DNA of 37,600 bases from the NCBI GenBank assembly GCA_012034595.1, contig JAAUPE010000066.1, positions 1 through 37,600 on the forward strand. Reading direction: 5' to 3'. The position numbers and the translations under genes are program-made. Positions 17,769 through 23,916 of the stretch are shown here, in pieces; the stretch's first letter is position 1; each line of letters begins with the position of its first letter. The notes under the pieces are model-generated. The model had not been told where the DNA came from and made no database searches. It worked only from the letters and a program-made list of their open reading frames with translations. The stretch is from Calothrix sp. CSU_2_0 (GTDB taxonomy: Bacteria > Cyanobacteriota > Cyanobacteriia > Cyanobacteriales > Nostocaceae).

Positions 17769-20279
17769 TTGAGTTGGCATGGATTGAGTCAAAAACTAAA
17801 GCTAAAATTTACTATACTTTTATTATTAGTATTCATAGCAGTATTTGCGGTGTTACAACTTTCACCAAAACAACCGCAACTAGTACAAAGTGAAAGTAAT
17901 TACGCAAAACATATACGTCAGGATTTTAATCAACCTAGCTTTTATCCTATTACAAAAATTCCATCTGAAAATCTTTATAAACCTGTTGCGAATTGGATTG
18001 GAAGATTAATTTTACCGACGAAACAACAACTACAAGATGGTTTAGATTGGGTATGGATAGAAGTACAATCTGCACCACCAACAGCAGAAAATTTGGTGGG
18101 AAAAACTGTTCGTTTGCAATGGCAAAAAAATCAAGATTTACTTGCTTATGTCGAAGCGGTAACTAGAGATATAAATTTCACTCCCGAAGTTCTCCAAAGC
18201 CAAAAACAAGGCATTATTCACCCATTTAGACTTAATGATATTCGTCAGGTAGGAGTTTTACGTTCTTTAGCTGGTGCAAGTCCAAATGATGATGTAATTG
18301 TTGCTTTAGATGCAAATACAATAATTACTCAAAGCCAAGAAAAATCTATTATAGAAATTGACCGTGAACCTATTTTAATCACTGGTAAATTTTATGGTTT
18401 AGTCAAAATTATTAAACCAATTCAGCCTAATTTTAAATCTAGTTACAAAAATATTTTACCTCCAAAACAAAACCAGTATCATGACTACTTTTTGGTCAAA
18501 CATTACAACCCGAATTCTCATAACTTTGATGGAATCGAAGACACTATTCGCATTCCCCAACAAGCTATAGATACAAGAAATTTTGCCCCTTCAACCCCCC
18601 AGCAAATCGAAAAATCACCCGCAGGTAAAAATGGTTGGTATATTTACGGTGCTAACGATGTAAATAATCTATTTACCGTTCAAGCGATCGCACCTTATTC
18701 TCTGTTCCAAATTCAACCGAATCAAACCATAATAGGTGAAGAATTAAGCTTAAATTATATTCAAAAATTGAATTGGCAAAATACGCAAGCAAACAAAGGT
18801 AAATTAAACACAGTATTCATCAACCCAGTCGAATCTACATCAACATGGCAAAAAGGCGATAAAGCAATCCTACTACATTCATTCGGTGGAATTGGTGGTA
18901 AAAAAGCCGAACCCTTGGGAGTAGTGGAAACCATTACCGGACATTTTGCTTTTGGAACCGCAGAAGTTATTGAAGACAAATTTACAAAACAATTACGCTT
19001 CGATATCAAATATCATCAAATTTATGCCCATAACCCCGATGGAATTATTCCCGGAACCCACACATGGGCAAATTATATGGGTAACTTACAACATGGATGG
19101 TTATCAACACGTCCAGTTTCAGATATTCTAATTAAATATGAACCCGTAACCCAAGATTATGATTTTGATGGTGTCAAACTTTCACCATTTAATCAATTCC
19201 AACAACAATTACAAATTGCGATCGCACGTTATCGGGTTGGTGATGGTACTGGTGGAGCAATGGTATCACCAGCAACTTCCTGTGTGCAAGACTCCAGTCA
19301 AGCGCTTTATGCAACAATATTAGCAATTAAAAGCCAAGTCGCTCAAAACCGGCAAATTCAAGCTTGGTTAAAGGCAAATCCAAATCATCCCCAAACATTA
19401 CGTTTTCAGCAGTTAATTGAGTTAGGTAAATCTTTAGAAAAGCAATTAGCACCTTTGGGAATAGTTCGTGCAGATTGGCAGAGTCAAGCGAGTATATTAG
19501 CAGGAACAAGAAAGACCACAAACATATTTAAAGATGGTAGTATTTGGGCAGGCTTAACAACATGGCGAACAATGATGCCAAGACAAGCACATGATGATAT
19601 CGCCACAATATTCTTGAAACGTGGTGCAATTATGCAAATTTTGCGAACCAATCAAGTAGGTGGTTGGCAAGCTGATATTATACCTCTTGCACCAACAGTT
19701 TTTTTTGGACAAATTAAGATTCCTTTTACCGATATTTCACCACTTCCAATTCTTCTCAATCGAATTTTAGCGTCATTAGCATTTCTCACGTTTTCAGATT
19801 GGTTAGTTATTGTCACCACGCTAGGAATTTATAGTATTATTGCCATACCTTTAGGCTTTAAATTTGGCTTTTTACATTTGCAAATTTGGTCTGCAAATTG
19901 GGTAAATAAATGCTTGTTAATTTTGCGTTGTTTATTTTTACCTGCAATTGTTGAAGAATTATTCTTTCGAGTTTTACTACTGCCCCATCCAATTGAAATC
20001 ACAAGTTGGTTTAAATGGGGATTGTGGGGAATTTTTAGTTTAGTGTTATTTGTGATTTATCATCCATTGAATGCGAAGACACTTTTTAAAGCCGGATTTC
20101 CTACGTTTTATAATCCGGTTTTTCTGGGTTTAGCTGCATTATTGGGAGTAGCTTGTACTGTTGCCTATGGGTTGACGGGTTCGTTGTGGGTTGTGGTTTT
20201 TATTCACTGGGTTGTGGTGGTGGTTTGGTTAATTGTTTTTGGGGGAATTGGGAGGTTTTCTAACATTAGAATTGGTTAA
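17769..20279 (+). CDS. CPBP-family intramembrane metalloprotease with large extracytoplasmic domain
   Basis: An 836-residue protein. One hydrophobic helix (about 14-32) is followed by a soluble region of some 600 residues and then a C-terminal bundle of about six helices. The bundle has the CPBP/Abi signatures in order: IVEELFFRVLL (EExxxR, motif 1), FVIYHPLNA (FxxxH, motif 2) and VVFIHWVVVVVW (motif 3 His). These residues bind the metal of the type II CAAX protease fold. The long soluble domain has no motif I can name. Multi-domain versions like this occur in cyanobacteria, with unknown substrate. The start is a TTG with AGGT about nine bases upstream; no early ATG is in frame. Confidence 0.82.
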   Translation: MSWHGLSQKLKLKFTILLLLVFIAVFAVLQLSPKQPQLVQSESNYAKHIRQDFNQPSFYPITKIPSENLYKPVANWIGRLILPTKQQLQDGLDWVWIEVQSAPPTAENLVGKTVRLQWQKNQDLLAYVEAVTRDINFTPEVLQSQKQGIIHPFRLNDIRQVGVLRSLAGASPNDDVIVALDANTIITQSQEKSIIEIDREPILITGKFYGLVKIIKPIQPNFKSSYKNILPPKQNQYHDYFLVKHYNPNSHNFDGIEDTIRIPQQAIDTRNFAPSTPQQIEKSPAGKNGWYIYGANDVNNLFTVQAIAPYSLFQIQPNQTIIGEELSLNYIQKLNWQNTQANKGKLNTVFINPVESTSTWQKGDKAILLHSFGGIGGKKAEPLGVVETITGHFAFGTAEVIEDKFTKQLRFDIKYHQIYAHNPDGIIPGTHTWANYMGNLQHGWLSTRPVSDILIKYEPVTQDYDFDGVKLSPFNQFQQQLQIAIARYRVGDGTGGAMVSPATSCVQDSSQALYATILAIKSQVAQNRQIQAWLKANPNHPQTLRFQQLIELGKSLEKQLAPLGIVRADWQSQASILAGTRKTTNIFKDGSIWAGLTTWRTMMPRQAHDDIATIFLKRGAIMQILRTNQVGGWQADIIPLAPTVFFGQIKIPFTDISPLPILLNRILASLAFLTFSDWLVIVTTLGIYSIIAIPLGFKFGFLHLQIWSANWVNKCLLILRCLFLPAIVEELFFRVLLLPHPIEITSWFKWGLWGIFSLVLFVIYHPLNAKTLFKAGFPTFYNPVFLGLAALLGVACTVAYGLTGSLWVVVFIHWVVVVVWLIVFGGIGRFSNIRIG

Positions 20280-20415
20280 TATATAAAATATAGATTTTTC
20301 GTGCAGAGACGCAGAGAGAATAAAGAAATATTTGGCTGAATCGGGTTGAAGTATCAATCAGAAATTTGGGAATACTAAGGTGTAGTTAAGATTAAATACT
20401 ATCTGGCAGTTGGTT

Positions 20416-20820
20416 ATGACTGGTTTGTTTGTTTTTGTTGCGATCGCTCTTGTTGTTCTCGTAATTTTCTCAGCGAGCAAAGCTTTAAAGCGTCAAAAAG
20501 TTCAAACACGTGGTTATTCTCGTTCAAGTGGTTCTCAAGGTGATGATTTCGATCTGGATTATGCAAATAATAGCTATGAAGTTAGTAGTGCTTCAGAGAT
20601 GAATTATAGCAACGATAATTCTAGTAATTATTCAGACTCTAATAACTCTGACGATTACAGCAACAGTTCCAACGAACCGAGTAATAATTCTAATTCCAGC
20701 GTTTGCGAATCAACTAGCAATTATGAATCTAATGATAATTCTAGTTATAGCAGTAGTAATTATGACTCAAATAGTAGTCCTAGCTATGATTCTGGTGGTA
20801 GTTATAGTAGTTATGAATGA
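20416..20820 (+). CDS. Membrane-anchored Ser/Asn/Tyr-rich low-complexity protein
   Basis: A 134-residue protein: an N-terminal transmembrane helix (about 3-22), a short basic stretch (KALKRQKVQ) and then about 95 residues made almost only of Ser, Asn, Tyr, Asp and Glu. The tail is probably disordered. The length of such runs is prone to slippage. The function is unknown. ATG 20416 is taken; a TTG two codons earlier is possible. A good terminator follows at 20861. Confidence 0.6.
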   Translation: MTGLFVFVAIALVVLVIFSASKALKRQKVQTRGYSRSSGSQGDDFDLDYANNSYEVSSASEMNYSNDNSSNYSDSNNSDDYSNSSNEPSNNSNSSVCESTSNYESNDNSSYSSSNYDSNSSPSYDSGGSYSSYE

Positions 20821-21145
20821 ATCAAGATGACTAAATCAAAATCATTATATTTAACATTTTTAGAGTGGGCAAAATGCTCGCTCTATTTTTATTTTCCCAA
20901 ATTATAATTTTTTTTGAATCTCTAAATAAACAGAACTTGAGTATATTTTAATCTATATTCTACATTTTGATTAAGTGTGACATTGGTAAAAAACAGAGAA
21001 CATTTATCTGAAATCACTATTGTCAACTAATAACAGAATATTGATATAAAAAAAACAAAAATATTAAGTATAAATCAAAAAATATCACTTGATTAACTAG
21101 ATAAATTATTGGCAGTCATTTGGGAAAAACCAATAGGAGAAGAAA
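20821..21145. other. nifJ upstream region
   Basis: Apart from the terminator at 20861-20895 the region is AT-rich and without genes. It must hold the nifJ promoter, but I do not see an unambiguous NtcA (GTA-N8-TAC) or -10/-35 arrangement. Confidence 0.4.
20861..20895 (+). terminator. Rho-independent terminator
   Basis: TAGAGTGGGCA and TGCTCGCTCTA pair over 11 bp with two G-U wobbles around the loop AAA and are followed by TTTTTATTTT. It ends the Ser/Asn-rich gene and insulates the nifJ promoter. Confidence 0.75.
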
Positions 21146-21280
21146 ATGAAGGAAATGAAAAAAAACTACGCAACTATCGATGGCAATGAAGCGATCGCAC
21201 GGATTGCTTACAAATTAAATGAAGCGATCGCAATTTATCCTATCACCCCTTCTTCGTTAATGGGAGACAGCGCGAGGTAG
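21146..21280 (+). CDS. nifJ: nifJ, 5' fragment (interrupted)
   Basis: The first codons of pyruvate:ferredoxin/flavodoxin oxidoreductase, which converts pyruvate + CoA to acetyl-CoA + CO2 and passes electrons to ferredoxin or flavodoxin, feeding nitrogenase or fermentation. ATG 21146 has AGGAGA five bases upstream. The text KNYATIDGNEAIARIAYKLN followed by EAIAIYPITPSSLMG is the canonical NifJ N-terminus. YPITPSS is part of the pyruvate/thiamine-diphosphate domain and lies next to the active site. After codon 39 the frame enters the inserted element and stops after five foreign codons (D-S-A-R plus TAG at 21278). Joining at the AATGGGAGA core to 35958 restores MGEWAD in frame. In this configuration no functional enzyme can be made. 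Confidence 0.95.
   Translation: MKEMKKNYATIDGNEAIARIAYKLNEAIAIYPITPSSLMGDSAR
21259..21267 (+). repeat. Left recombination core AATGGGAGA
   Basis: This 9-bp core is shared with 35958-35966. Codon 39 (ATG) and GGA-GA of nifJ lie inside it. On the element side the inverted arm GTAGATA (21277-21283) lies nine bases from the core. Confidence 0.92.
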
Positions 21281-21282
21281 AT

Positions 21283-21304
21283 AACAGACTACTCAGTCTG
21301 TTTT
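21283..21304 (+). terminator. Stem-loop just inside the left end
   Basis: AACAGACT, loop ACTC, AGTCTGTT form a perfect 8-bp stem followed by TTTT overlap, three bases after the stop of the truncated nifJ frame. It could end transcription coming from the nifJ promoter before it enters the element. Confidence 0.5.
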
Positions 21305-21315
21305 GTGCGAGTATC

Positions 21316-21563
21316 CTGACTTTTCTGACTCAATCACGTGCGCGTAACCCAACCCGGAATAAGCAAAAGCATCGCGGGCATCGCGACTTTTGCGACTTTT
21401 GCGACTCGGTTGAGTGCGCGTGATGCCGTCGGAAAATGATGTCCGGTTTCAAGAAGTTTTGCACATTCCGGAGTTTCCGGAGTTTCCGGACTCGGTTGAG
21501 CGTGCGCGTGAAAAAGTATCCGCAGTTTTTGCAGTTTTTGCAGTTGGTTGTGCGTGCGCGTGA
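21316..21563. repeat. Four-unit array of triplicated 9-mers plus a common tail
   Basis: Units end at 21347, 21423, 21511 and 21563. Each has two or three copies of one 9-mer followed by a shared tail close to CGGTTGAGCGTGCGCGTGA. The 9-mers are nearly identical within a unit but differ between units: CTGACTTTT, GCGACTTTT, CCGGAGTTT, GCAGTTTTT. Units 1 and 4 are preceded by GTATCC. All units point the same way. Leftward reading frames across the array give tripeptide repeats but no credible protein. Confidence 0.8.
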
Positions 21564-21660
21564 ACCGGAGGTCGCCAAGGACATCGCAACCTCCCCACAA
21601 CCTTAACTACTTAAATCCCCAGAGTCGGGAATTACACACACACCTACGTGCTAGAAAGAA

Positions 21661-21843
21661 AAGTAAGAAACGGCTACCCAAACAAGTAAGAAACGGCTAC
21701 AATCTAGACATAGCAAGACATACAGTCGATAGATGAGGCAATGTTGAGCAAATCTTTTAGACGGTTGTGGCTCATATAATTCATGCACAGCAAAGATTTT
21801 TGCTAAAAGTAAGAAAGCCATTACTTACTCGTTTCTTACTTTT
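21661..21843. promoter_or_regulatory. AAGTAAGAAA repeats upstream of the zinc-ribbon gene
   Basis: Two direct copies of AAGTAAGAAACGGCTAC lie at 21661-21677 and 21684-21700 (23-bp period). A third and fourth copy form a 12-bp inverted repeat, AAAAGTAAGAAA at 21805-21816 and TTTCTTACTTTT at 21832-21843. The cluster ends 69 bases before ATG 21913 and looks like an operator or initiator-binding set. Confidence 0.6.
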
Positions 21844-21912
21844 GGGATTTTGTGGTTAATAAATAGAAATTAAGCTTATTATTTTTCTAGGTAGAAAAAA
21901 CTAGAGAAAGAT

Positions 21913-22380
21913 ATGCGACCGCAATTAAATTTGGCATTGGACGATTATCCCGAACTACCGGAGAAGCTGAAAAAGTATTGTAAGTACAAAGGGTATAAAC
22001 TATCTGAATTTTGCGCCCGCATACTGAATGCTGCTGTTGAGGAAGGAATTGCGGAAATATCGAATTTTGAGACAACCGAGCAAAGGTTAAACCGGATTGA
22101 GTCTGAGTTAGGGAAATTGGAAGAATTGCGATCGCGGGTTGCCGAACTGGAATCAGAAATTAAGAATTTGGTGCAGCGCGAATTTTTACGGGAGGAAGTA
22201 AAAATTAAGGTTGAGGATGAGGGGTTGTCGCGGCTGCGATGCTTGGAATGTGGGCAAGTCGGAGGGCATAAAAAATCTGGATTCAATCGTCAAGGGAAAC
22301 AACTGTACTACTGCGGGAATCCAGACCATAAAACGAGCGAAGGGGGAAAGTATCGATCGCATAAATTCGAGTTTCAATGA
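21913..22380 (+). CDS. Coiled-coil protein with C-terminal zinc ribbon
   Basis: A 155-residue protein that I cannot place in a named family. Residues 1-50 look like a small ribbon-helix-helix-like or helical segment (RPQLNLALDDYPELPEKLKKY). Residues about 55-95 form a coiled coil rich in Glu and Leu (EQRLNRIESELGKLEELRSRV). The C-terminus holds a probable zinc site, CLEC at about 117-120 with CGNPDH near 138-143, resembling the C-x2-C...K-G-x-Q-x-Y-x-C ribbon of transposon and DNA-binding proteins. GAAAG lies upstream as a weak ribosome binding site. It is the only rightward gene at the left end and ends in a strong terminator. A DNA-binding role at the adjacent repeats is plausible. Confidence 0.72.
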   Translation: MRPQLNLALDDYPELPEKLKKYCKYKGYKLSEFCARILNAAVEEGIAEISNFETTEQRLNRIESELGKLEELRSRVAELESEIKNLVQREFLREEVKIKVEDEGLSRLRCLECGQVGGHKKSGFNRQGKQLYYCGNPDHKTSEGGKYRSHKFEFQ

Positions 22381-22387
22381 AAACAAA

Positions 22388-22424
22388 AAAACCTCCCAAG
22401 CTCGAAAGCCTGGGAGGTTTTTTG
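22388..22424 (+). terminator. Strong rho-independent terminator
   Basis: AACCTCCCA(G)G...CCTGGGAGGTT forms a long GC-rich stem with flanking A and T runs (TTTTTT at 22418-22423). It ends the zinc-ribbon gene. A degenerate second copy of the same text (CCCAAGCCCGAAAGCCTGAGAGG) lies at about 22510-22532. Confidence 0.9.
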
Positions 22425-22546
22425 TTTAAGGGTAGGGACAGGATGAGGACAAAGTGAGAACAGATTGAGAGCATGTCACAGGGTCTTGGGTGTCGGTGTC
22501 GGTAATCTTCCCAAGCCCGAAAGCCTGAGAGGGATTTTTCTTAGCT

Positions 22547-22564
22547 GTGTGAAACGTTTCACAC
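22547..22564. promoter_or_regulatory. 18-bp perfect palindrome GTGTGAAAC/GTTTCACAC
   Basis: The perfect two-fold site has the central CG and GAAACGTTTC core typical of LacI/GalR operators. The half-sites GTGAAAC/GTTTCAC are also those of the ParB site parS, but in everted order. No LacI-family or ParB gene is in the window. Confidence 0.55.
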
Positions 22565-22599
22565 TTGCCTTAAACGTAGTTCAGTTAAGAACTTAGACT

Positions 22600-22651
22600 G
22601 GTCAGATTTGGGCTTTTCAAGCCCCCGCCTTTAGGCGTGGGGTGTCTGACC
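22600..22651. repeat. Three-way foldback with IS200/IS605-like hairpin
   Basis: The outer stem GGTCAGA/TCTGACC encloses two hairpins: GGGCTT-TTC-AAGCCC and CCCCGCC...GGCGTGGGG with one bulged T. The second hairpin is the CCCCGCCTTTAGGCGTGGGG type seen at IS200/IS605 ends. No TnpA or TnpB gene is near, so it is an orphan end or a structured regulatory element. Confidence 0.6.
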
Positions 22652-22700
22652 AAGCCTAAACAAGTCGCGACTTCTGCTGATAATAGAAACCCGACGTAGT

Positions 22701-22940
22701 TCACACTACTGTCCTCACGGTGTAACCTTTGCGGCACCACTGAACGAGTAGCCATCTATCTGAATCTTTGTCCAACGCTGGTTTAAGACGGAAGTTAAAG
22801 ACATCTGCCCAGACTTCTACGCCATATTGGCTAACAAATTCCGACTCTAGTTTTTTGAATTGTGTCCAATTGCGATCCGATATTGCCGTCAACATGGGAA
22901 TAACGATATTGACTGGTACTAGGGTTGCTGTTTCATTCAT
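22701..22940 (-). CDS. Hypothetical protein, 79 aa
   Basis: A small soluble protein beginning MNETATLVPVNIVIPML and ending in an aromatic, basic tail (WLLVQWCRKGYTVRTVV). ATG 22940 overlaps the stop of the upstream coiled-coil gene by 8 bases (ATGAATGA), so translational coupling decides the start. A longer start at 23003 would give a 71-base overlap and is unlikely. I do not recognise the family. It is the last gene of the leftward set. Confidence 0.6.
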   Translation of the reverse strand: MNETATLVPVNIVIPMLTAISDRNWTQFKKLESEFVSQYGVEVWADVFNFRLKPALDKDSDRWLLVQWCRKGYTVRTVV

Positions 22941-23202
22941 TTGAGTTACGCGATCGCAATAGTCGTAAAATTTCGTTAATGCTCGCATCTGTATTTCGAG
23001 CATTAGCTTTTAGCTCTCTAATATCTGATTTTACCTGTCTCATGTCCCCTGCTAGCCCAGTCGCTAAGGTTAGTAACTGAGATATTGCTACTTGTTGCGT
23101 ACCGTATGTGCTGGTTTGTACCTTAAGGCTATTTACCTCGACTGTAAGGTCATTTATGCGATCGTAAATGTCGTCAAATCTAGAATTGTCTACTTCGCTC
23201 AA
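22933..23202 (-). CDS. Small coiled-coil protein, 89 aa
   Basis: An 89-residue protein that is helical throughout, with heptad-like segments (DIYDRINDLTVEVNSLK, QVKSDIRELKANARN) and the ending INEILRLLRSRNSNE. The general plan and the C-terminal INEIL-x-LLR pattern resemble the two coiled-coil proteins at 30361 and 30704, so the three may be distant paralogues. The function is unknown; scaffold or DNA-bridging roles are possible. It is coupled to the following gene by an 8-base overlap. Confidence 0.6.
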   Translation of the reverse strand: MSEVDNSRFDDIYDRINDLTVEVNSLKVQTSTYGTQQVAISQLLTLATGLAGDMRQVKSDIRELKANARNTDASINEILRLLRSRNSNE

Positions 23203-23249
23203 CTGGATAACCTCAAAACTATTAGATTAATCGTGCCACAATACAACAA

Positions 23250-23318
23250 CAAAAAAAACACCTCTCAAGCGCGATATGTGAAGCACAACGCTTCGCGAAC
23301 GCCTGAGAGATGTTTTTT
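23250..23318. terminator. Bidirectional terminator
   Basis: ACACCTCTCA and TGAGAGATGT pair around an inner GAAGC-ACAAC-GCTTC hairpin. A-runs and TTTTTT flank the stem on the two sides, so it can act in either direction. It separates the gene ending at 23317 from the coiled-coil gene at 23202. Confidence 0.7.
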
Positions 23319-23541
23319 AAGTGTTTTCTAGCCTTTTTCTTAAAGCTTCCAACCTTAAGGCTGTTTCTTTCAAACTGTCCATATTCGCTTTTATTGCCAA
23401 GTCTAACTCAGTTACTTCAGGCGGTCTTGCTGTTGGCTTTGGCAACGACAGGTAATGTTGAAGTGCAGCTTTGTCGCCAGGGTTTTTAAACAGTAAGTAG
23501 TCTTGTAATTGGCGATAGGTCATCTGGGTGTAATCGCTCAT
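23317..23541 (-). CDS. Hypothetical protein, 74 aa (DUF6887-like start)
   Basis: A 74-residue acidic/helical protein. The N-terminus SDYTQMTYRQLQDYLLFKNPGDKAA resembles the small cyanobacterial family often labelled DUF6887 (pattern Y-x-x-M-T-x-x-x-L-R-x-Y-x-L). I make that link from memory only. The C-terminal half is a likely coiled coil (DSLKETALRLEALRKRLE). The start at 23541 overlaps the upstream stop by 4 bases (ATGA). The function is unknown. Confidence 0.6.
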   Translation of the reverse strand: MSDYTQMTYRQLQDYLLFKNPGDKAALQHYLSLPKPTARPPEVTELDLAIKANMDSLKETALRLEALRKRLENT

Positions 23542-23750
23542 TTTGCCCTAACAGATGGATATACGGTATAGTTTCTCACAATTGCTGTACCTGATTCCTC
23601 CTCCTGCTTTTTGAGCCGTTTTATCTCATCTTTTACCAAATTTATATACAACTGTTCCTCGTTGTTAAATCCTTTAAAAGTTCCGTTCTCTATTCGAGTT
23701 AAATAATCATCATCATCACTATTTTTTAATAGATTCATAGTACTATTCAT
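23538..23750 (-). CDS. Hypothetical protein, about 70 aa
   Basis: A short charged protein (MNSTMNLLKNSDDDDYLTR...EEQLYINLVKDEIKRLKKQEEE). The frame extends upstream to 23840, but those codons run through the TGTCCT/AGGACA repeat cluster and are probably not coding, so I place the start at 23750 (23738 is also possible). No clear ribosome binding site is visible. It is translationally coupled to the next gene. The function is unknown. Confidence 0.5.
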   Translation of the reverse strand: MNSTMNLLKNSDDDDYLTRIENGTFKGFNNEEQLYINLVKDEIKRLKKQEEESGTAIVRNYTVYPSVRAK

Positions 23751-23786
23751 TAATAGTAATTGTCGATTTGTAGAGTAAGTAATCTT

Positions 23787-23902
23787 TGTCCTGAGTTTGT
23801 CCTGAGTTTGTCCTGTCCTGTGTCCTAGAGACTGGGACACTTGTCCTATCGTTCAGGACAAGCATTTAGGACAAGTTTTAGGACAGGACAGGACACAGGA
23901 CA
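23787..23902. repeat. Mirrored cluster of six TGTCCT and six AGGACA
   Basis: Six TGTCCT hexamers in the left half and six AGGACA hexamers in the right half, centred near 23845, occupy the gap between the ATPase gene and the small gene downstream. The left half has 11-bp periodic TTTGTCCTGAG copies. The right half has overlapping AGGACAGGACAGGACA. The whole is a large imperfect inverted repeat. Confidence 0.8.
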
Positions 23903-23916
23903 AAGGGTAATTAATG

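Larger units (their letters stand above)
21281..21912. other. Repeat-rich left-end non-coding region
   Basis: The 632 bases between the nifJ stub and the first cargo gene contain no gene I can support. They are filled by the end stem-loop, the four-unit array (21316-21563), a GGAGGT...ACCTCC foldback (about 21567-21594) and AAGTAAGAAA repeats (21661-21843). This is a candidate control or replication region. Confidence 0.6.
22381..22700. other. Non-coding region between convergent genes
   Basis: The 320 bases hold the terminator at 22388-22424, its degenerate copy, an 18-bp palindrome (22547-22564) and a three-way foldback (22600-22651). No gene is supported. Confidence 0.6.

Noticed and set aside
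21316-21563. CRISPR array
   Set aside because: Units are four, uneven in spacing and without unique spacers between constant repeats; no cas gene is present.
21330-21600. Two leftward frames of 84-88 codons with tripeptide repeats across the left-end array
   Set aside because: Their repeats come only from the 9-bp DNA period, no domain is visible and no ribosome binding site supports either.
23751-23840. N-terminal extension of the 70-residue protein
   Set aside because: It would translate the TGTCCT repeat cluster.
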